From positions 1 through 27,455 of the IMG/VR virus record IMGVR_UViG_3300042869_000358: a stretch of DNA of 27,455 nucleotides, one strand, 5' to 3'. Origin of the DNA: a virus. Shown piece after piece: positions 12,801 through 16,698 of this stretch. Within the stretch, counting starts at the first letter, position 1, and each line of letters begins with the position of its first letter. Below the pieces are notes generated by a model, which was given only the letters and a program-made list of their open reading frames with translations, ran no database searches and was not told the DNA's origin. The position numbers and the translations under genes were made by a program.

Positions 12801-14269
12801 TCAACTCTTTTTAATTCTCGCTCTGACATAATAGCAAGCTCTTCAACAGATGCTTCAGTTAATTTTAAAACCTTACTTGCTTGTGTTCCATCTGTAGTAA
12901 TATTTTTAAATAATGTTGATAAACGAGCAAACTGGAATTTACCAAATAGTTGCTCAATTGCTCTTGAACGATTTAGTGGATCTAATGTATCTAGTGCTTT
13001 TGCAAACCCTACTACCGTACCTTGAAGATCGCCAACATTTCCTTCAACAATTCCATTAATATTTACGCCAAGATCCATAAGCATTGCTGATGCTTTTTTA
13101 CTTGGATTAATTAAAGCAGCAAGTCCAGACTTTAATGCGTTAGCTCCTTCAGAGGCGTTAATTCCTCCTTCTTTCATAGCAGTTAAGAAAAATGCTAAAT
13201 CTTCTACGTCTCCACCAAGTTGTTGAATTACTGGACCAGCTTTTGGAATTGCAATTGTTAAATCTTCAATAGATACAACGGTTTGGTTTTCAACTGCGTT
13301 AAGAAAATTAATTTTACCTGCAAGTTGATCAGCAGCTATTCCAAATGCATTTGTTAATGAGATCGTTGTTTCTAGTGATTGTTGTTGTTCTACACCGCCA
13401 AGTACAGCAAGTCGGGTAGCTTCAGCTACTTGAGCAGTAAGCTCTGCTCCAGTTTTACCCATTGCTGCTGCATCAGCAGCCATCTTCATTGTATCTGTAA
13501 CAGCTATGCCATACTTAGTAAAACTCTTTGCAAGTGATTCTATCTCTTTAATAGCCTTGTCTGTTTCTTCAGCACTTGTAAATATGTCTCCATACACACG
13601 CTTAAATCTAATTGCTTGTTCTTCCATTTCCATAAATGTTTTAGAGGCAATGCTGCCAATGTACATTAATGGAACACTGAAACCAACCATAAGCTGACGA
13701 CCAGCCCATTGTGTATTCTTACCAAAGTTAAGAAGGGATGTTGATCCTTGCTTAACTAGTTGATTAAATATTGCTTGTTTTTGTCCTGCAACTGCTGCTT
13801 GATTTCCAAAATCTTTCATATTCAAAGTTGTTGGAGTAATAGACATTGCCTTAGTTGCGCCAGATGCATCACGACCCATCTTAATATATTGGGTCTGCAT
13901 CTTTCTTACACGTTCTTCTGCTACCTTGCCAATTGTGTCAAATTCTGCTCTAAACAATTTACCAAATGATTTTGTAGAAGCACCCGCATAACGGAAATAC
14001 TCACGCATAGAGAGTTTGTTGTTCTCTAGTGCGTGAGTAAATGACTCCGTAGATGTTCTGACTAATCCCATTTGTGCATGGAATTGACCAGTTGCATTTA
14101 TAGAATTAAGAAGGTTTGTCTGTAAACCTTTTTGTGCTGCAGCACTTGCTGCACTATTTTTTGCTATAGATGCATGAAATGTTGCTATCTGACGTTGAAG
14201 TGCTTTTAGTTCAGCTAATGCTGCTGACGAATCAATGTGTATGCCAATATTAGCATTTACATCAGCCAT
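884..14269 (-). CDS. Giant tape measure protein with embedded enzyme-like domains (4461 aa)
   Basis: This protein sets tail length and fills the tail lumen until DNA ejection. Start: ATG with an AGAGGTG ribosome binding site about 7 nt upstream, 18 nt after the second chaperone gene. Approximate order by residue: 1-200 helical N-terminus; 210-460 TP901-type tape measure core; 540-575 hydrophobic segment; 673-697 first TPGE motif; 728-870 NadM-like nucleotidyltransferase; 1190-1440 kinase-like; about 1494-1517 Lys-rich linker; 1600-1650 second hydrophobic segment; 1660-2400 helical; 2400-3085 long coiled coil; 3092-3100 Thr-Pro linker; 3152-3196 second TPGE motif; 3385-4290 globular region with GNAT-like and ADP-ribosyltransferase-like parts; 4369-4415 third TPGE motif; 4416-4461 conserved-looking C-terminus (SVNVSGNN...GQRIRG). 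Tape measure proteins of siphophages are typically about 700-2000 residues, so this one is exceptionally long. No frameshift is seen. The tape measure assignment is secure; the embedded enzyme calls rest on motifs only. Confidence 0.97.
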   Translation of the reverse strand: MADVNANIGIHIDSSAALAELKALQRQIATFHASIAKNSAASAAAQKGLQTNLLNSINATGQFHAQMGLVRTSTESFTHALENNKLSMREYFRYAGASTKSFGKLFRAEFDTIGKVAEERVRKMQTQYIKMGRDASGATKAMSITPTTLNMKDFGNQAAVAGQKQAIFNQLVKQGSTSLLNFGKNTQWAGRQLMVGFSVPLMYIGSIASKTFMEMEEQAIRFKRVYGDIFTSAEETDKAIKEIESLAKSFTKYGIAVTDTMKMAADAAAMGKTGAELTAQVAEATRLAVLGGVEQQQSLETTISLTNAFGIAADQLAGKINFLNAVENQTVVSIEDLTIAIPKAGPVIQQLGGDVEDLAFFLTAMKEGGINASEGANALKSGLAALINPSKKASAMLMDLGVNINGIVEGNVGDLQGTVVGFAKALDTLDPLNRSRAIEQLFGKFQFARLSTLFKNITTDGTQASKVLKLTEASVEELAIMSERELKRVEDAVGVDFKQAVEDLKVSIMPIGKAFLEALTPIIKFAAEILKKFDGLGDGTKKFIVVATTLVGILGPTLLMTFGLVANGAANIIKLFLALRSGFLKLSGNTTVLSQQTSYLNAEQLEAATVAASLNQAHTRLTQSFNLEATAVHALRNAYVQATTAALTFARANPGMMSPGFKGPTSKKFSTGSTYVPGIGTKDTVPSMLTPGEAVIPRDVAQNPAYQPIIDAMVNGKLQGFSKGTTAVVAFGAHQPFTTAHEDIANQGKSLAVAEGSEFIQYTSAGTKAKKGVVSLDTRVRQIEESVGKPPVVATDPFAVMEDLKNRGITEVKVLLGSDRMESTVFDLAAEKHGITLEKVEVPRVPGSEDDVSATKLRKAVEDGDLKAARKLLAKGTSAATKKLIIDEIKEHYKTEKSKVTLFDREYNARTPDGADGLRKLIDKFVPGEKADTYVFTDPKTGEQTTLSREKIIKAFDQKSQPGQKFNASSIQKRLVIGTGYRGSGITSARSGKISDLAKEAGYPNKIQEQEAIEKYLKERGIELTPGQKKSYFQLEQAHLIESVDSDGNKIFRAANIVPELGWSNNYLNTVKGSIGQDLLAMTDDQLKARGTDRASVQRLVDGEHPNTAALAKAMRATAVLDVERNPTKAIAHATIAGMDYRFDTGFYPATGGRPTIAELFPDDATVKAQTKEDKIFAETDKNVKNSRFKDEPVTRYGEKISKTSGFSFEEANHLGGVYKKSDGTQVFVKPMMTEDIALAEQRLTEIGRRVGLDTPEQTLRVIEDSKTGKKLFALESPYNEAFDPATIPRTFSENDYFTQVVAAGVRGDTDLKKGNLGGSVLTDPGRSGVLNKASGPRYLTMDIPSIKEIAEKNLGGVSGPNAARSPQWFGNATVDIAKSMTPDVYHDKMLAELNRQEGIIKQALIDFNLNPLERPYYENMLTRIEEAKGVDWRELHKRHTSIVIKPDEEIENVKTGKTRKPQTESRPANIKSSSGDPGDSKIAPPLKKDEEVVQGSKAKKGKKGQKAPRVKTVRPGFADARISQADALAGLLKPNTSGMKITMPGAGLSDAEFKKQFDALNTEFKNTTGRFKDLGHKANIASGAVAGLTMMAAFSGGKLGEIATAAMPFVFGIQGIVALLPMLANPWVAAVAAIAVLGVSVLMMNKQIEDARKEGIGLANAMSMTSKKLQSLSVITDTVSASEEASKRRDNIVSGTTEAQRTVGQNLLESDFGKNLLGDIDILAKSGLTSDAIAKNVSTGLSQAVLQGVITTEQAASIAAALGQKLGSYEIPAKITGNLVKLLGPDGSNLYENPLEIALKIKADTYTNVKDAFEQALVGANDMAVWNSLPGWKKAIDIAVGATGVGVLPFGETEFKSRNAKLDAAAVQLGAEAIAQNQQLLDGVKQEYDIKIKNAKTEKEVIDLQNQKKAKVDELNIANAETLKQVQTLGSGLGSDDFTKAINASIDVLYKDSSDAVKAFVGQAKDNLSELSDTPFKKTIQLGFASKQLSASTVLKILEYSAENKNLEGVINFTINEQGFADTAVMMDLFAKTGADAKTVEILFNYVNKNKESFDTDIEAVAAIANMEQAYGIKLNLKANGVTQIINATRAIASIKDLPEKLDFKLVQELAGTDPLVFKGVKDNWAELSEGKETINKSLVVNYTIASNDPTFKAEAGTGLTTISKLIGKGYDKPDPTKIIDDNLNDPVIPPPRDTTLDEMLKKLKFVRDASIDAEGSLSYLMKIVSGKGITKFAGVSQQLMAGTKGGFNREFIGMLESMDNKTRDIYMRVKKGKVVLTEQGVALKAAFNEKVVGEYHDAQIRVVQDSVAQDAAFKKLKAAGVDTATALEMTADANLAVAINAKKIDKKKMLEMAAAAKAAKDETLGLDRALISVIDNSQKELDKANEDLNTLSKARTKFNYSAEDLKIIGDSPTLLNTVKKMLDPKTAAPEVDKLKKDIELGLSNIKTTVKVNANISDLKRSIEEIAGSVQSIFDRAMSNMQKIIAATEAGIAIKWDPIIAGADKAVDEIQATIDDKITIDPATGAVTKVEDGLQTIFDKASDKVDAQNKLYDKAVEDIEDAYTTDTAGFVQKIKDLNTEIKKIQDAKDIKMDSKISVAMGFGDSLGGLDTNALSLEGAEKFVADTQVRIQEQFNRPIEMFQQEIASYNRTIEMQYTRAVEKIQKEIEGIQRKISIDFELPLSDMQDESSKLSEDLAVMDKIAESINDKYKVQEDALTKVAELNQDIVEQQKQQLGLADALSKGDISAAAAAVQDIRATQAAKSLGSQQGTLGKAKEAELEAVKSSSGLTRDQIAARQYAIERASYEIQVRRAALEKDIAEKQEKIYNIENSEGRLAYIKAIKDKEDQIYALELSRQTVNNGLYAIQTQIEAKNAAIAVQQAAINTQEDKIQEKQDAREAAIKKAQTDHKNEMIGLNADLKKAEDNLKTAQDALAAAQAKADALRKAKDAEIAAATEAMKAEFAKIEAGLKAAEAAALDFTKQLGLAKTAAKELAALYADAIKKQTDADAAKLAAEKKELEDREKADKKILADRIAAAKAKVTAAEEALANAIENQESSTIISGLRAKLNEARKAYALSPEGMLEANANVITPTPTPTPNPGTIGPKGTYTEGLFLNPQLKGMNPETIAAILKGMGYYNYGGLIPEMFAAGGFSKGTDTVPAMLTPGEFVVRKAAVDKYGMNMLSALNEGYLHKGGPVGHKHKYGASSTPPGGYTTSGQTTGNGRYQHGPGLTRDGNPSGWKEIFKKENWEQTANFFGLPSIGKTIQDLVKYGGPSPVAPLAMTIARLTGQEMKSSVGDNLIAGSSVIPIPIAKLAKPVVNAAAKVIPQGVKKFVEKDLGIDMFTKLSAKLNQPAAAAVASKVVPETPTGKAGIGKLATFKLLKNATHASWSDNLAGKTLDPMGWKSGKADSMGRLNYLGTKETFESAGENVYKLSLLSLIKASSGKGLIKGYDFQKEFGMYPGGVKPDSEIWKAFLDSKYTGVLGDIVNEVGLKMPVRYTPVKLAPKIVPEDMGRIDISEFLDSYTATSKVAAPEVPVIADVPVAKPKLPEGYSLNVDTSDPYLNFINVTKDGEKIGQLSWDKITNVVEGIKVLPPHQGQLIGTEMWNYAKSISPITHSPYRTPAGDKFAHSIGDEVVPLNDGWLPGDWSEGLLNAAKARAAAKSAPISVANAAPEVPPVMAALPAPPVRAALSAPPVKPEVVNVMNPSKASKTILRNLQGKALQFAEADGRALPEMTLGAKGMIDAHAILGSAPTTDLAKAYHYYWEEAYSILAKQGDASVQGMSKEDFLYKVGSFGKGAFAGKNDLATVVPDFMKSANKAYAEAHGLDPNQQLAMFKATQAFSELGGYWSMSSKMATAYGQQGRHLNLAGSNAGTSGFMGSNAGIYRIDVLPEQVPTPLSIGGMFDEFTSFLPPKLVDEIGGATRIAKGGLPLGHGPNRANVAEEIYSIVPGAKLPEGMTLKSLKQLLKTDLHGKGAIHPGQDALFAKLLDMGAIKPKNFTPDGIPTPPPTPLTPEVEALIADGRSWNNKRATELKVTEKENPDYAKLYDLQKEVAEEEFAIRMSGERLTYPHPPKYQALYGSEPTPEKALFDKHSANDSPYWKYKSDRDYYEHELATLNKAEKFGIPPADVLALRNYLEKPLLGHLPNQKAAINSLVEKFIIPEGTTSYRGLSDVDLEALSGLQIGESFVSPTVRSITNDYDAAAKIAAFGGTSGGQTDALAVINFGEGVKGIPDIAAFAESQGLSHEGIIAPNTKFILESFKPAATTASRYENQVGIHQINTVPGEGEIITKDVNEYVLRAVNADAISIPAISPATAIPPVSLPDPKIPKIIESKISASKLKKLTKLIDEDYTPSKSDTHRLMMATGGLVPGLGNKDTISSMLTPGEFVIKKSAVDAYGANNLAKINDGISTDSSVYNYSLSVNVSGNNLNADDIASTVMQKIKYIDGQRIRGQR
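1027..1160 (-). repeat. TPGE motif, copy 3 (tape measure residues about 4369-4415)
   Basis: Contains GLGNKDTISSMLTPGEFVIK, with TPGE at residues 4390-4393, followed by a KSAVDAYGANNL helix. This is the copy that directly precedes the conserved C-terminus. The motif type is common once near the C-terminus of tape measure proteins; here it is one of three. Confidence 0.85.
1400..1822 (-). other. ADP-ribosyltransferase-like domain inside the tape measure (about residues 4150-4290)
   Basis: Three elements of the R-S-E class of ADP-ribosyltransferases occur in the right order. TTSYRGLS carries R4175. ESFVSPTVRS carries a Ser strand (S4196) that stands for the STS motif. SHEGIIAPNTKFIL (E4253) matches the ExE-x-LLPxGTKF strand of VIP2/C3-type toxins. 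The second Glu is present, but the residue two positions before it is Ser rather than Glu or Gln, which in this class could shift the target residue or reduce activity. Known members use NAD+ to modify proteins. Phage T4 Alt is a precedent for a virion-injected enzyme of this type. Function here is inferred. Confidence 0.55.
3170..3240 (-). repeat. 27-nt direct repeat, about 2.5 copies, Ala-Pro linker
   Basis: Units at 3170-3196 and 3197-3223 match at 24 of 27 positions by eye, and a third partial unit starts at 3224. They encode a nine-residue repeat (MAALPAPPV, RAALSAPPV) in the linker that follows the GNAT-like domain of the tape measure protein. Confidence 0.9.
3335..3628 (-). other. GNAT-like acetyltransferase domain inside the tape measure (about residues 3548-3645)
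   Basis: The segment runs strand (LNFINVTKDG), strand (KIGQLSWDK), strand with VEGIKVLPPHQGQLIG, then helix GTEMWNYAKS and SPYRTPAGDKFAHSIG. This order resembles the core of GNAT N-acetyltransferases, where a V-x-P strand is followed by an acetyl-CoA loop of the form Q/RxxGxG/A and a helix. Here the loop is HQGQLIG, so the second conserved Gly is not in its usual place. It is bracketed on both sides by Ala/Pro/Val-rich linkers that share a near-identical 19-nt DNA stretch. Substrate unknown. Confidence is limited because the loop is imperfect and no profile search was possible. Confidence 0.45.
4690..4811 (-). repeat. TPGE motif, copy 2 (tape measure residues about 3152-3196)
   Basis: Contains KGTDTVPAMLTPGEFVVRK, with TPGE at residues 3166-3169, followed by AAVDKYGMNMLSALNEG. 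It is closely similar to copy 3. It lies between the coiled coil with its Thr-Pro linker and the second globular block, and is followed by a His/Gly-rich stretch (HKHKYG). Confidence 0.85.
4971..4994 (-). repeat. Four tandem hexanucleotides encoding a Thr-Pro linker
   Basis: The plus strand reads GGAGTT four times without interruption. On the coding strand this gives TPTPTPTP, extended to TPTPTPTPNPG. It joins the end of the coiled coil to the region before the second TPGE motif. Such repeats can change copy number by slippage without breaking the frame. Confidence 0.95.
9950..10702 (-). other. Kinase-like domain inside the tape measure (about residues 1190-1440)
   Basis: The segment contains HLGGVYKKSDGTQVFVKP, which reads like a nucleotide-binding loop followed by a lysine strand (K1230). 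Further on, GDTDLKKGN (G1308-N1316) matches the catalytic-loop form DxxxxN seen in HipA and PI3K-like kinases, and YLTMD ends at D1343, which could be the second metal-binding aspartate. The order and spacing of the three elements fit a compact kinase fold. Similar kinase-like segments are known in some phage head proteins. Activity, target and exact borders are not determinable from sequence alone. A degenerate or nucleotide-binding-only domain is possible. Confidence 0.5.
11660..12088 (-). other. NadM-like nucleotidyltransferase domain inside the tape measure (about residues 728-870)
   Basis: The segment opens with a strand and then GAHQPFTTAH (G732 to H741), which matches the first signature of HIGH-type nucleotidyltransferases (compare NadM GRFQPFHLGH). 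A LLGSDRM strand-turn follows near residue 818, and VSATKLR (V852-R858) matches the ISxTxxR phosphate-binding motif near the domain end. The spacing of about 115 residues between the two signatures fits the NMN/pantetheine adenylyltransferase fold. The first His and the Gly of HxGH are Thr and Ala here (T738, A740), while the last His is kept. Known members transfer AMP or CMP from a nucleotide triphosphate to small phosphorylated substrates. The substrate here cannot be told. It could also be a non-catalytic relic. Confidence 0.72.
12176..12250 (-). repeat. TPGE motif, copy 1 (tape measure residues about 673-697)
   Basis: Contains GIGTKDTVPSMLTPGEAVIP, with TPGE at residues 690-693. The downstream helix differs from copies 2 and 3 (RDVAQNPAYQP). 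It marks the border between the TP901 core with its hydrophobic segment and the nucleotidyltransferase-like domain. Confidence 0.85.
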
Positions 14270-14287
14270 CAGTTACACCTCTTTTAT

Positions 14288-14617
14288 TTAGTTATTTGCA
14301 AGTACTGTATTAAGCAAAGCGTTTGCATCTGAAAGTTTAACTCCAGAAGCTGCTTCAATAATGTTATATACAGTTGGTAAATCTAGAACTTCTTCTAATG
14401 CAGCAATGTCCTCTGCTAGTTCTGGTTTGTATTGCTTCATAGCAATCTGCACACATTCAACAAGAATGTTCATTGACTTCTCGTTGTTGTCTGCTACAGC
14501 TGCCACCTGTTCAAACTTACTCATAAATGGACGGAGCAAAGAAATCTTAAGTGGACGTACCTTAATCTTTGTACCATCAATCAGAGTTAGTTCTGTACCC
14601 TCTTGTGTATTTGCCAT
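14288..14617 (-). CDS. Tail assembly chaperone, short paralog (109 aa)
   Basis: A small acidic protein just upstream of the tape measure gene, the place of the G/GT assembly chaperones that hold the tape measure during tail polymerisation. It aligns along most of its length with the first half of the neighbouring 230-residue protein: shared GT, PLKI, LRxFM, LVECV, MKQYxPE, DxPTxY and GxK in the same order. It has no C-terminal T-type extension, and only 18 nt separate its stop from the tape measure ATG, so no frameshifted extension can exist. It has its own strong signals: AGGAGG 6-8 nt before the ATG and an extended -10 box TGCTATAAT upstream. I see a duplicated chaperone. The division of labour between the two copies is unknown. 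Confidence 0.85.
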   Translation of the reverse strand: MANTQEGTELTLIDGTKIKVRPLKISLLRPFMSKFEQVAAVADNNEKSMNILVECVQIAMKQYKPELAEDIAALEEVLDLPTVYNIIEAASGVKLSDANALLNTVLANN

Positions 14618-14623
14618 TTTTTA

Positions 14624-14631
14624 TTCCTCCT
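14624..14631 (-). promoter_or_regulatory. Strong ribosome binding site of the short chaperone
   Basis: AGGAGGAA on the coding strand ends 6 nt before the ATG at 14617. It is among the strongest sites in the window, suggesting high output of the short chaperone. Confidence 0.9.
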
Positions 14632-14646
14632 ATATAGGCTTAGTCA

Positions 14647-14655
14647 ATTATAGCA
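14647..14655 (-). promoter_or_regulatory. Extended -10 promoter before the short chaperone
   Basis: TGCTATAAT, a consensus extended -10 with no clear -35. The predicted RNA start near 14640 gives a leader of about 23 nt that carries the AGGAGG site. It would serve the short chaperone and the tape measure gene. Confidence 0.6.
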
Positions 14656-14666
14656 TAAAACGCTGC

Positions 14667-15359
14667 TCAGGTTAGGTTTTCGTAATCTAATCCCATGCCA
14701 ATTCCAAAGCCAGCTTTTTGTGCGTTTACTCCTTGAAGTGATAAAACATCATTAGAGTCTCCAGTTTGTCCACCACTAAAGACTCTTGCTTTCATGTCTT
14801 CCCACTCTTTTTGTCCTCTGTCTTTTCCGCTTTCTGCGTCAAGGTCAACACCTTGCATAGCAGCAAGAAATTTCTTTTCTGAATAGTCTAGATCTCTTAC
14901 TGCTTCTAACGTAATCATTAGTTCTGACATAGATAGAGATCTTTCTAGTTCTTCGTAATCTTTCCATATACCCAGCAAAAATACTTCAGACTCTAGTTTA
15001 GCTAAGTCTAATGTATCCCAGGTTTCCCCACTTTTTTCTGCTTGGTTCTTTACAGGTTCTTCAGATTTTTTATTTATCTTAATCCCAGCAGATATGTCTA
15101 GTACCTTATATATTGTTGGCATGTCAACATTGTCTTCTACATCTTCTACTGTTTTAGATATCTCAGGACAATATTGTTTCATGCAAACTCTTACACATTC
15201 TACAAGGGTACCAATAGCCTCATCATCATTTTTGGCATTTTTAATATCATCAAATGCCACCATGAACTCTCTAAGATACTTGATCTTAAGTGGAGATATT
15301 TCTAGCTCTGTCCCATTAAATAAATGAACATTTTCAGTCTTATATACTTTAGTTGCCAT
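14667..15359 (-). CDS. Tail assembly chaperone, long paralog (230 aa)
   Basis: The first half (residues about 10-95) is homologous to the 109-residue neighbour: GTE, PLKI, LREFM, LVECV, MKQYCPE, MPTIY and AGIKI. The second half (residues 110-230) is a distinct acidic domain (WDTLDLAKLESEVFLLG, then YSEKKFLAAMQG) of the kind usually added by a programmed frameshift in GT chaperones. Here both halves are in one frame. It lies directly after the tail-tube terminator. Its extended -10 box TGGTAGAAT ends 9 nt before the ATG and no ribosome binding site is visible, so the mRNA is probably leaderless or nearly so. A run of six A in AAT AAA AAA TCT at codons 96-99 could slip to a stop after about 99 residues. 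Confidence 0.85.
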   Translation of the reverse strand: MATKVYKTENVHLFNGTELEISPLKIKYLREFMVAFDDIKNAKNDDEAIGTLVECVRVCMKQYCPEISKTVEDVEDNVDMPTIYKVLDISAGIKINKKSEEPVKNQAEKSGETWDTLDLAKLESEVFLLGIWKDYEELERSLSMSELMITLEAVRDLDYSEKKFLAAMQGVDLDAESGKDRGQKEWEDMKARVFSGGQTGDSNDVLSLQGVNAQKAGFGIGMGLDYENLT

Positions 15360-15368
15360 TGAACTTCT

Positions 15369-15377
15369 ATTCTACCA
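15369..15377 (-). promoter_or_regulatory. Extended -10 promoter, leaderless type, before the long chaperone
   Basis: TGGTAGAAT lies between the U-tract of the terminator and the ATG. Nine bases separate the hexamer from the ATG, placing the RNA start within about 3 nt of the start codon. No Shine-Dalgarno sequence fits in the remaining leader. Confidence 0.6.
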
Positions 15378-15380
15378 TAA

Positions 15381-15411
15381 AACAGAAAAGCCCACCTCCG
15401 AAGAGATGGGC
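15381..15411 (-). terminator. Intrinsic terminator with UUCG loop after the tail tube gene
   Basis: On the coding strand 15411-15390 forms a 9-bp stem (GCCCATCTC pairing with GAGGTGGGC, one G-U pair) closed by a UUCG tetraloop, followed by UUUUCUGUU. It starts 19 nt after the tail tube stop codon. It would isolate the tail tube transcript from the chaperone and tape measure genes. Confidence 0.92.
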
Positions 15412-15430
15412 CATGCTGCTTGCTTAATAA

Positions 15431-16069
15431 TTAAGACAATGAGTCTCCGAAGGTACGATCAACGATCTTACCATATGAGCCAGATGCATCCTCTGGAAGT
15501 AGACGGAATGAAACTTCAAACATTGAAGCTTCGTCACGCTTTGCAGAAACTGTTACGTTCTCGATTGACAAGGCACGGTATGCTGTGTAAACACGCTCTA
15601 CATCTGCAGATGTGACACAATCACCTGTTCCTGGTCCGACAGCAACAATTCCACGCTCTACTGGACATTCGCCAAGTTCACCTGCAGAAAGGTTTAATAC
15701 CCGTCCTGTGTGGCTTAGCTTTGTTCCAGTTAGTTGGTCATCGCTAAAAGCAAGTGCTAGTAGCAAGTTTTCAAGTGTAGCTTCAGCAAAGGCTGTTGCA
15801 AGGTTAACTTGCATTCCTTGCTTGTAAAGCTTAGCAACGTCAAGAATCTGGTCAACTTGAACTTCACCGAAGTCAGGTTGGAACTGCATTTCAAGACCGT
15901 TCATTGTATAACCAACATTAGTATAAGCTGCATCATTTGAGAGAGTCTCTCTGAATGATACTTCGGTGCTAAATGATTCTAGTGTTGATGGGGTCAAAGT
16001 TGTGTCTGCAACGAATAGTGCAGCTGCTCCAACGATGATATTAGTTGAACTTCCACGGCTATATGACAT
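15431..16069 (-). CDS. Major tail (tail tube) protein
   Basis: A 212-residue soluble protein between the tail-terminator gene and the assembly chaperones, the standard place of the tube subunit. The sequence is beta-rich with a typical tube-protein feel: MNGLEMQFQPDFGEVQVDQ early, then LENLLLALAFSDDQ, and a C-terminal ASMFEVSFRLLPEDASG. Start: ATG with GAGGT 4-5 nt upstream. It has its own extended -10 promoter about 66 nt upstream and its own terminator directly downstream, consistent with a protein needed in many copies per virion. Its codons look less AT-biased than those of the neighbouring low-copy genes. No Ig-like C-terminal extension is present. The call rests on position plus fold-like pattern. 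Confidence 0.88.
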   Translation of the reverse strand: MSYSRGSSTNIIVGAAALFVADTTLTPSTLESFSTEVSFRETLSNDAAYTNVGYTMNGLEMQFQPDFGEVQVDQILDVAKLYKQGMQVNLATAFAEATLENLLLALAFSDDQLTGTKLSHTGRVLNLSAGELGECPVERGIVAVGPGTGDCVTSADVERVYTAYRALSIENVTVSAKRDEASMFEVSFRLLPEDASGSYGKIVDRTFGDSLS

Positions 16070-16134
16070 GGTTACCTCTTTCTTATTCTAGATGAATAGA
16101 TATTAAATTGTTTGGCGTTTGTTTCCTCATGATA

Positions 16135-16143
16135 ATTATAACA
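16135..16143 (-). promoter_or_regulatory. Extended -10 promoter before the tail tube gene
   Basis: TGTTATAAT on the coding strand, with no clear -35. The predicted RNA start near 16128 gives a leader of about 60 nt that ends in an AGAGGT ribosome binding site. It lies in the 80-bp gap between the tail terminator and tail tube genes. Confidence 0.6.
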
Positions 16144-16149
16144 GCATTT

Positions 16150-16683
16150 TTAAGTGTAAAACGCACCAGTAGTGTGGTAGTCATATTCAATAACTATCTT
16201 GTTTACTGCCGAAAGTCTTGCTGATGATAGCTCTAGCAAGTCTCTTGTTTCGTCAATCTGAAAAGCTTTAAATCTATGAAAAAATACATTTTTGTTGTCA
16301 TCTGGTAGATTATCCTTTATCCACTTATTAACATCTTGGGCTGAAGCATCTTCACGGTCAAGGGCTTCTGAGATTACCCTAACCACATCATTTGCAGTTG
16401 TTAGGCTGCTTGAATGAATGGTATAAATGAGCTGTTCTCTTTTATGTCTGTAAAATGATTTTGGTCTATACCGAGCTAATCTATCATAAACAATTAGTAG
16501 TGGATTTACCTGCCCAGGAGCGCCTACATAGTTTCCGTATAACTCTTCTATGTTTGTAGGGGTTACTGGAACTATAGGGTCAAATTGTTCTGCCCCCGTC
16601 AAAATACCAAACTCTTCCAGCTGTGCCTGTATATACTTATTAATATACTGGGGTGGAAATCCTGTTTGAGATATTGTAGCCAT
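16150..16683 (-). CDS. Putative tail terminator protein (177 aa)
   Basis: This protein lies just before the tail tube gene and after the head-tail joining genes, where tail-terminator (gpU-like) proteins are found; these stop tube growth and bind the head connector. I chose the ATG at 16683. A longer frame from a TTG at 16716 would overlap the previous gene by 26 nt, but has no ribosome binding site. The ATG is preceded, 6 nt away, by a perfect TATAAT hexamer that overlaps the previous stop codon, which suits a leaderless start exactly. The protein is alpha/beta, with LLIVYDRLARYRP, a helix VVRVISEALDRED, and a C-terminal strand NKIVIEYDYHTTGAFY. I cannot name the family beyond position and size. 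Confidence 0.68.
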   Translation of the reverse strand: MATISQTGFPPQYINKYIQAQLEEFGILTGAEQFDPIVPVTPTNIEELYGNYVGAPGQVNPLLIVYDRLARYRPKSFYRHKREQLIYTIHSSSLTTANDVVRVISEALDREDASAQDVNKWIKDNLPDDNKNVFFHRFKAFQIDETRDLLELSSARLSAVNKIVIEYDYHTTGAFYT

Positions 16684-16689
16684 GTCCTT

Positions 16690-16698
16690 ATTATACCC
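16690..16698 (-). promoter_or_regulatory. Putative -10 promoter, leaderless type, before the tail terminator gene
   Basis: GGGTATAAT, with a consensus hexamer at 16695-16690. Six bases separate it from the ATG at 16683, so transcription would begin at the start codon itself. It overlaps the TAA of the upstream gene. The T of the TGn extension is replaced by G. Confidence 0.5.

Noticed and set aside
12552-13025. 157-codon open frame on the plus strand
   Set aside because: It lies wholly inside the tape measure gene on the opposite strand, has no ribosome binding site or promoter, and its translation is Ser/Pro/Asn-rich shadow sequence. The same holds for the plus-strand frames at 8199-8549, 10128-10382, 14361-14675, 15612-15827 and 20471-20848.
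884-14269. Peptidoglycan hydrolase or transglycosylase domain in the tape measure
   Set aside because: I looked for the usual lytic transglycosylase, NlpC/P60, M23 and Rpf-type motifs and saw none. The visible catalytic-like motifs belong to other enzyme classes.
14267-14290. Programmed frameshift extending the 109-residue chaperone into a T domain
   Set aside because: Only 18 nt separate its stop from the tape measure ATG and no open frame of useful length exists there.
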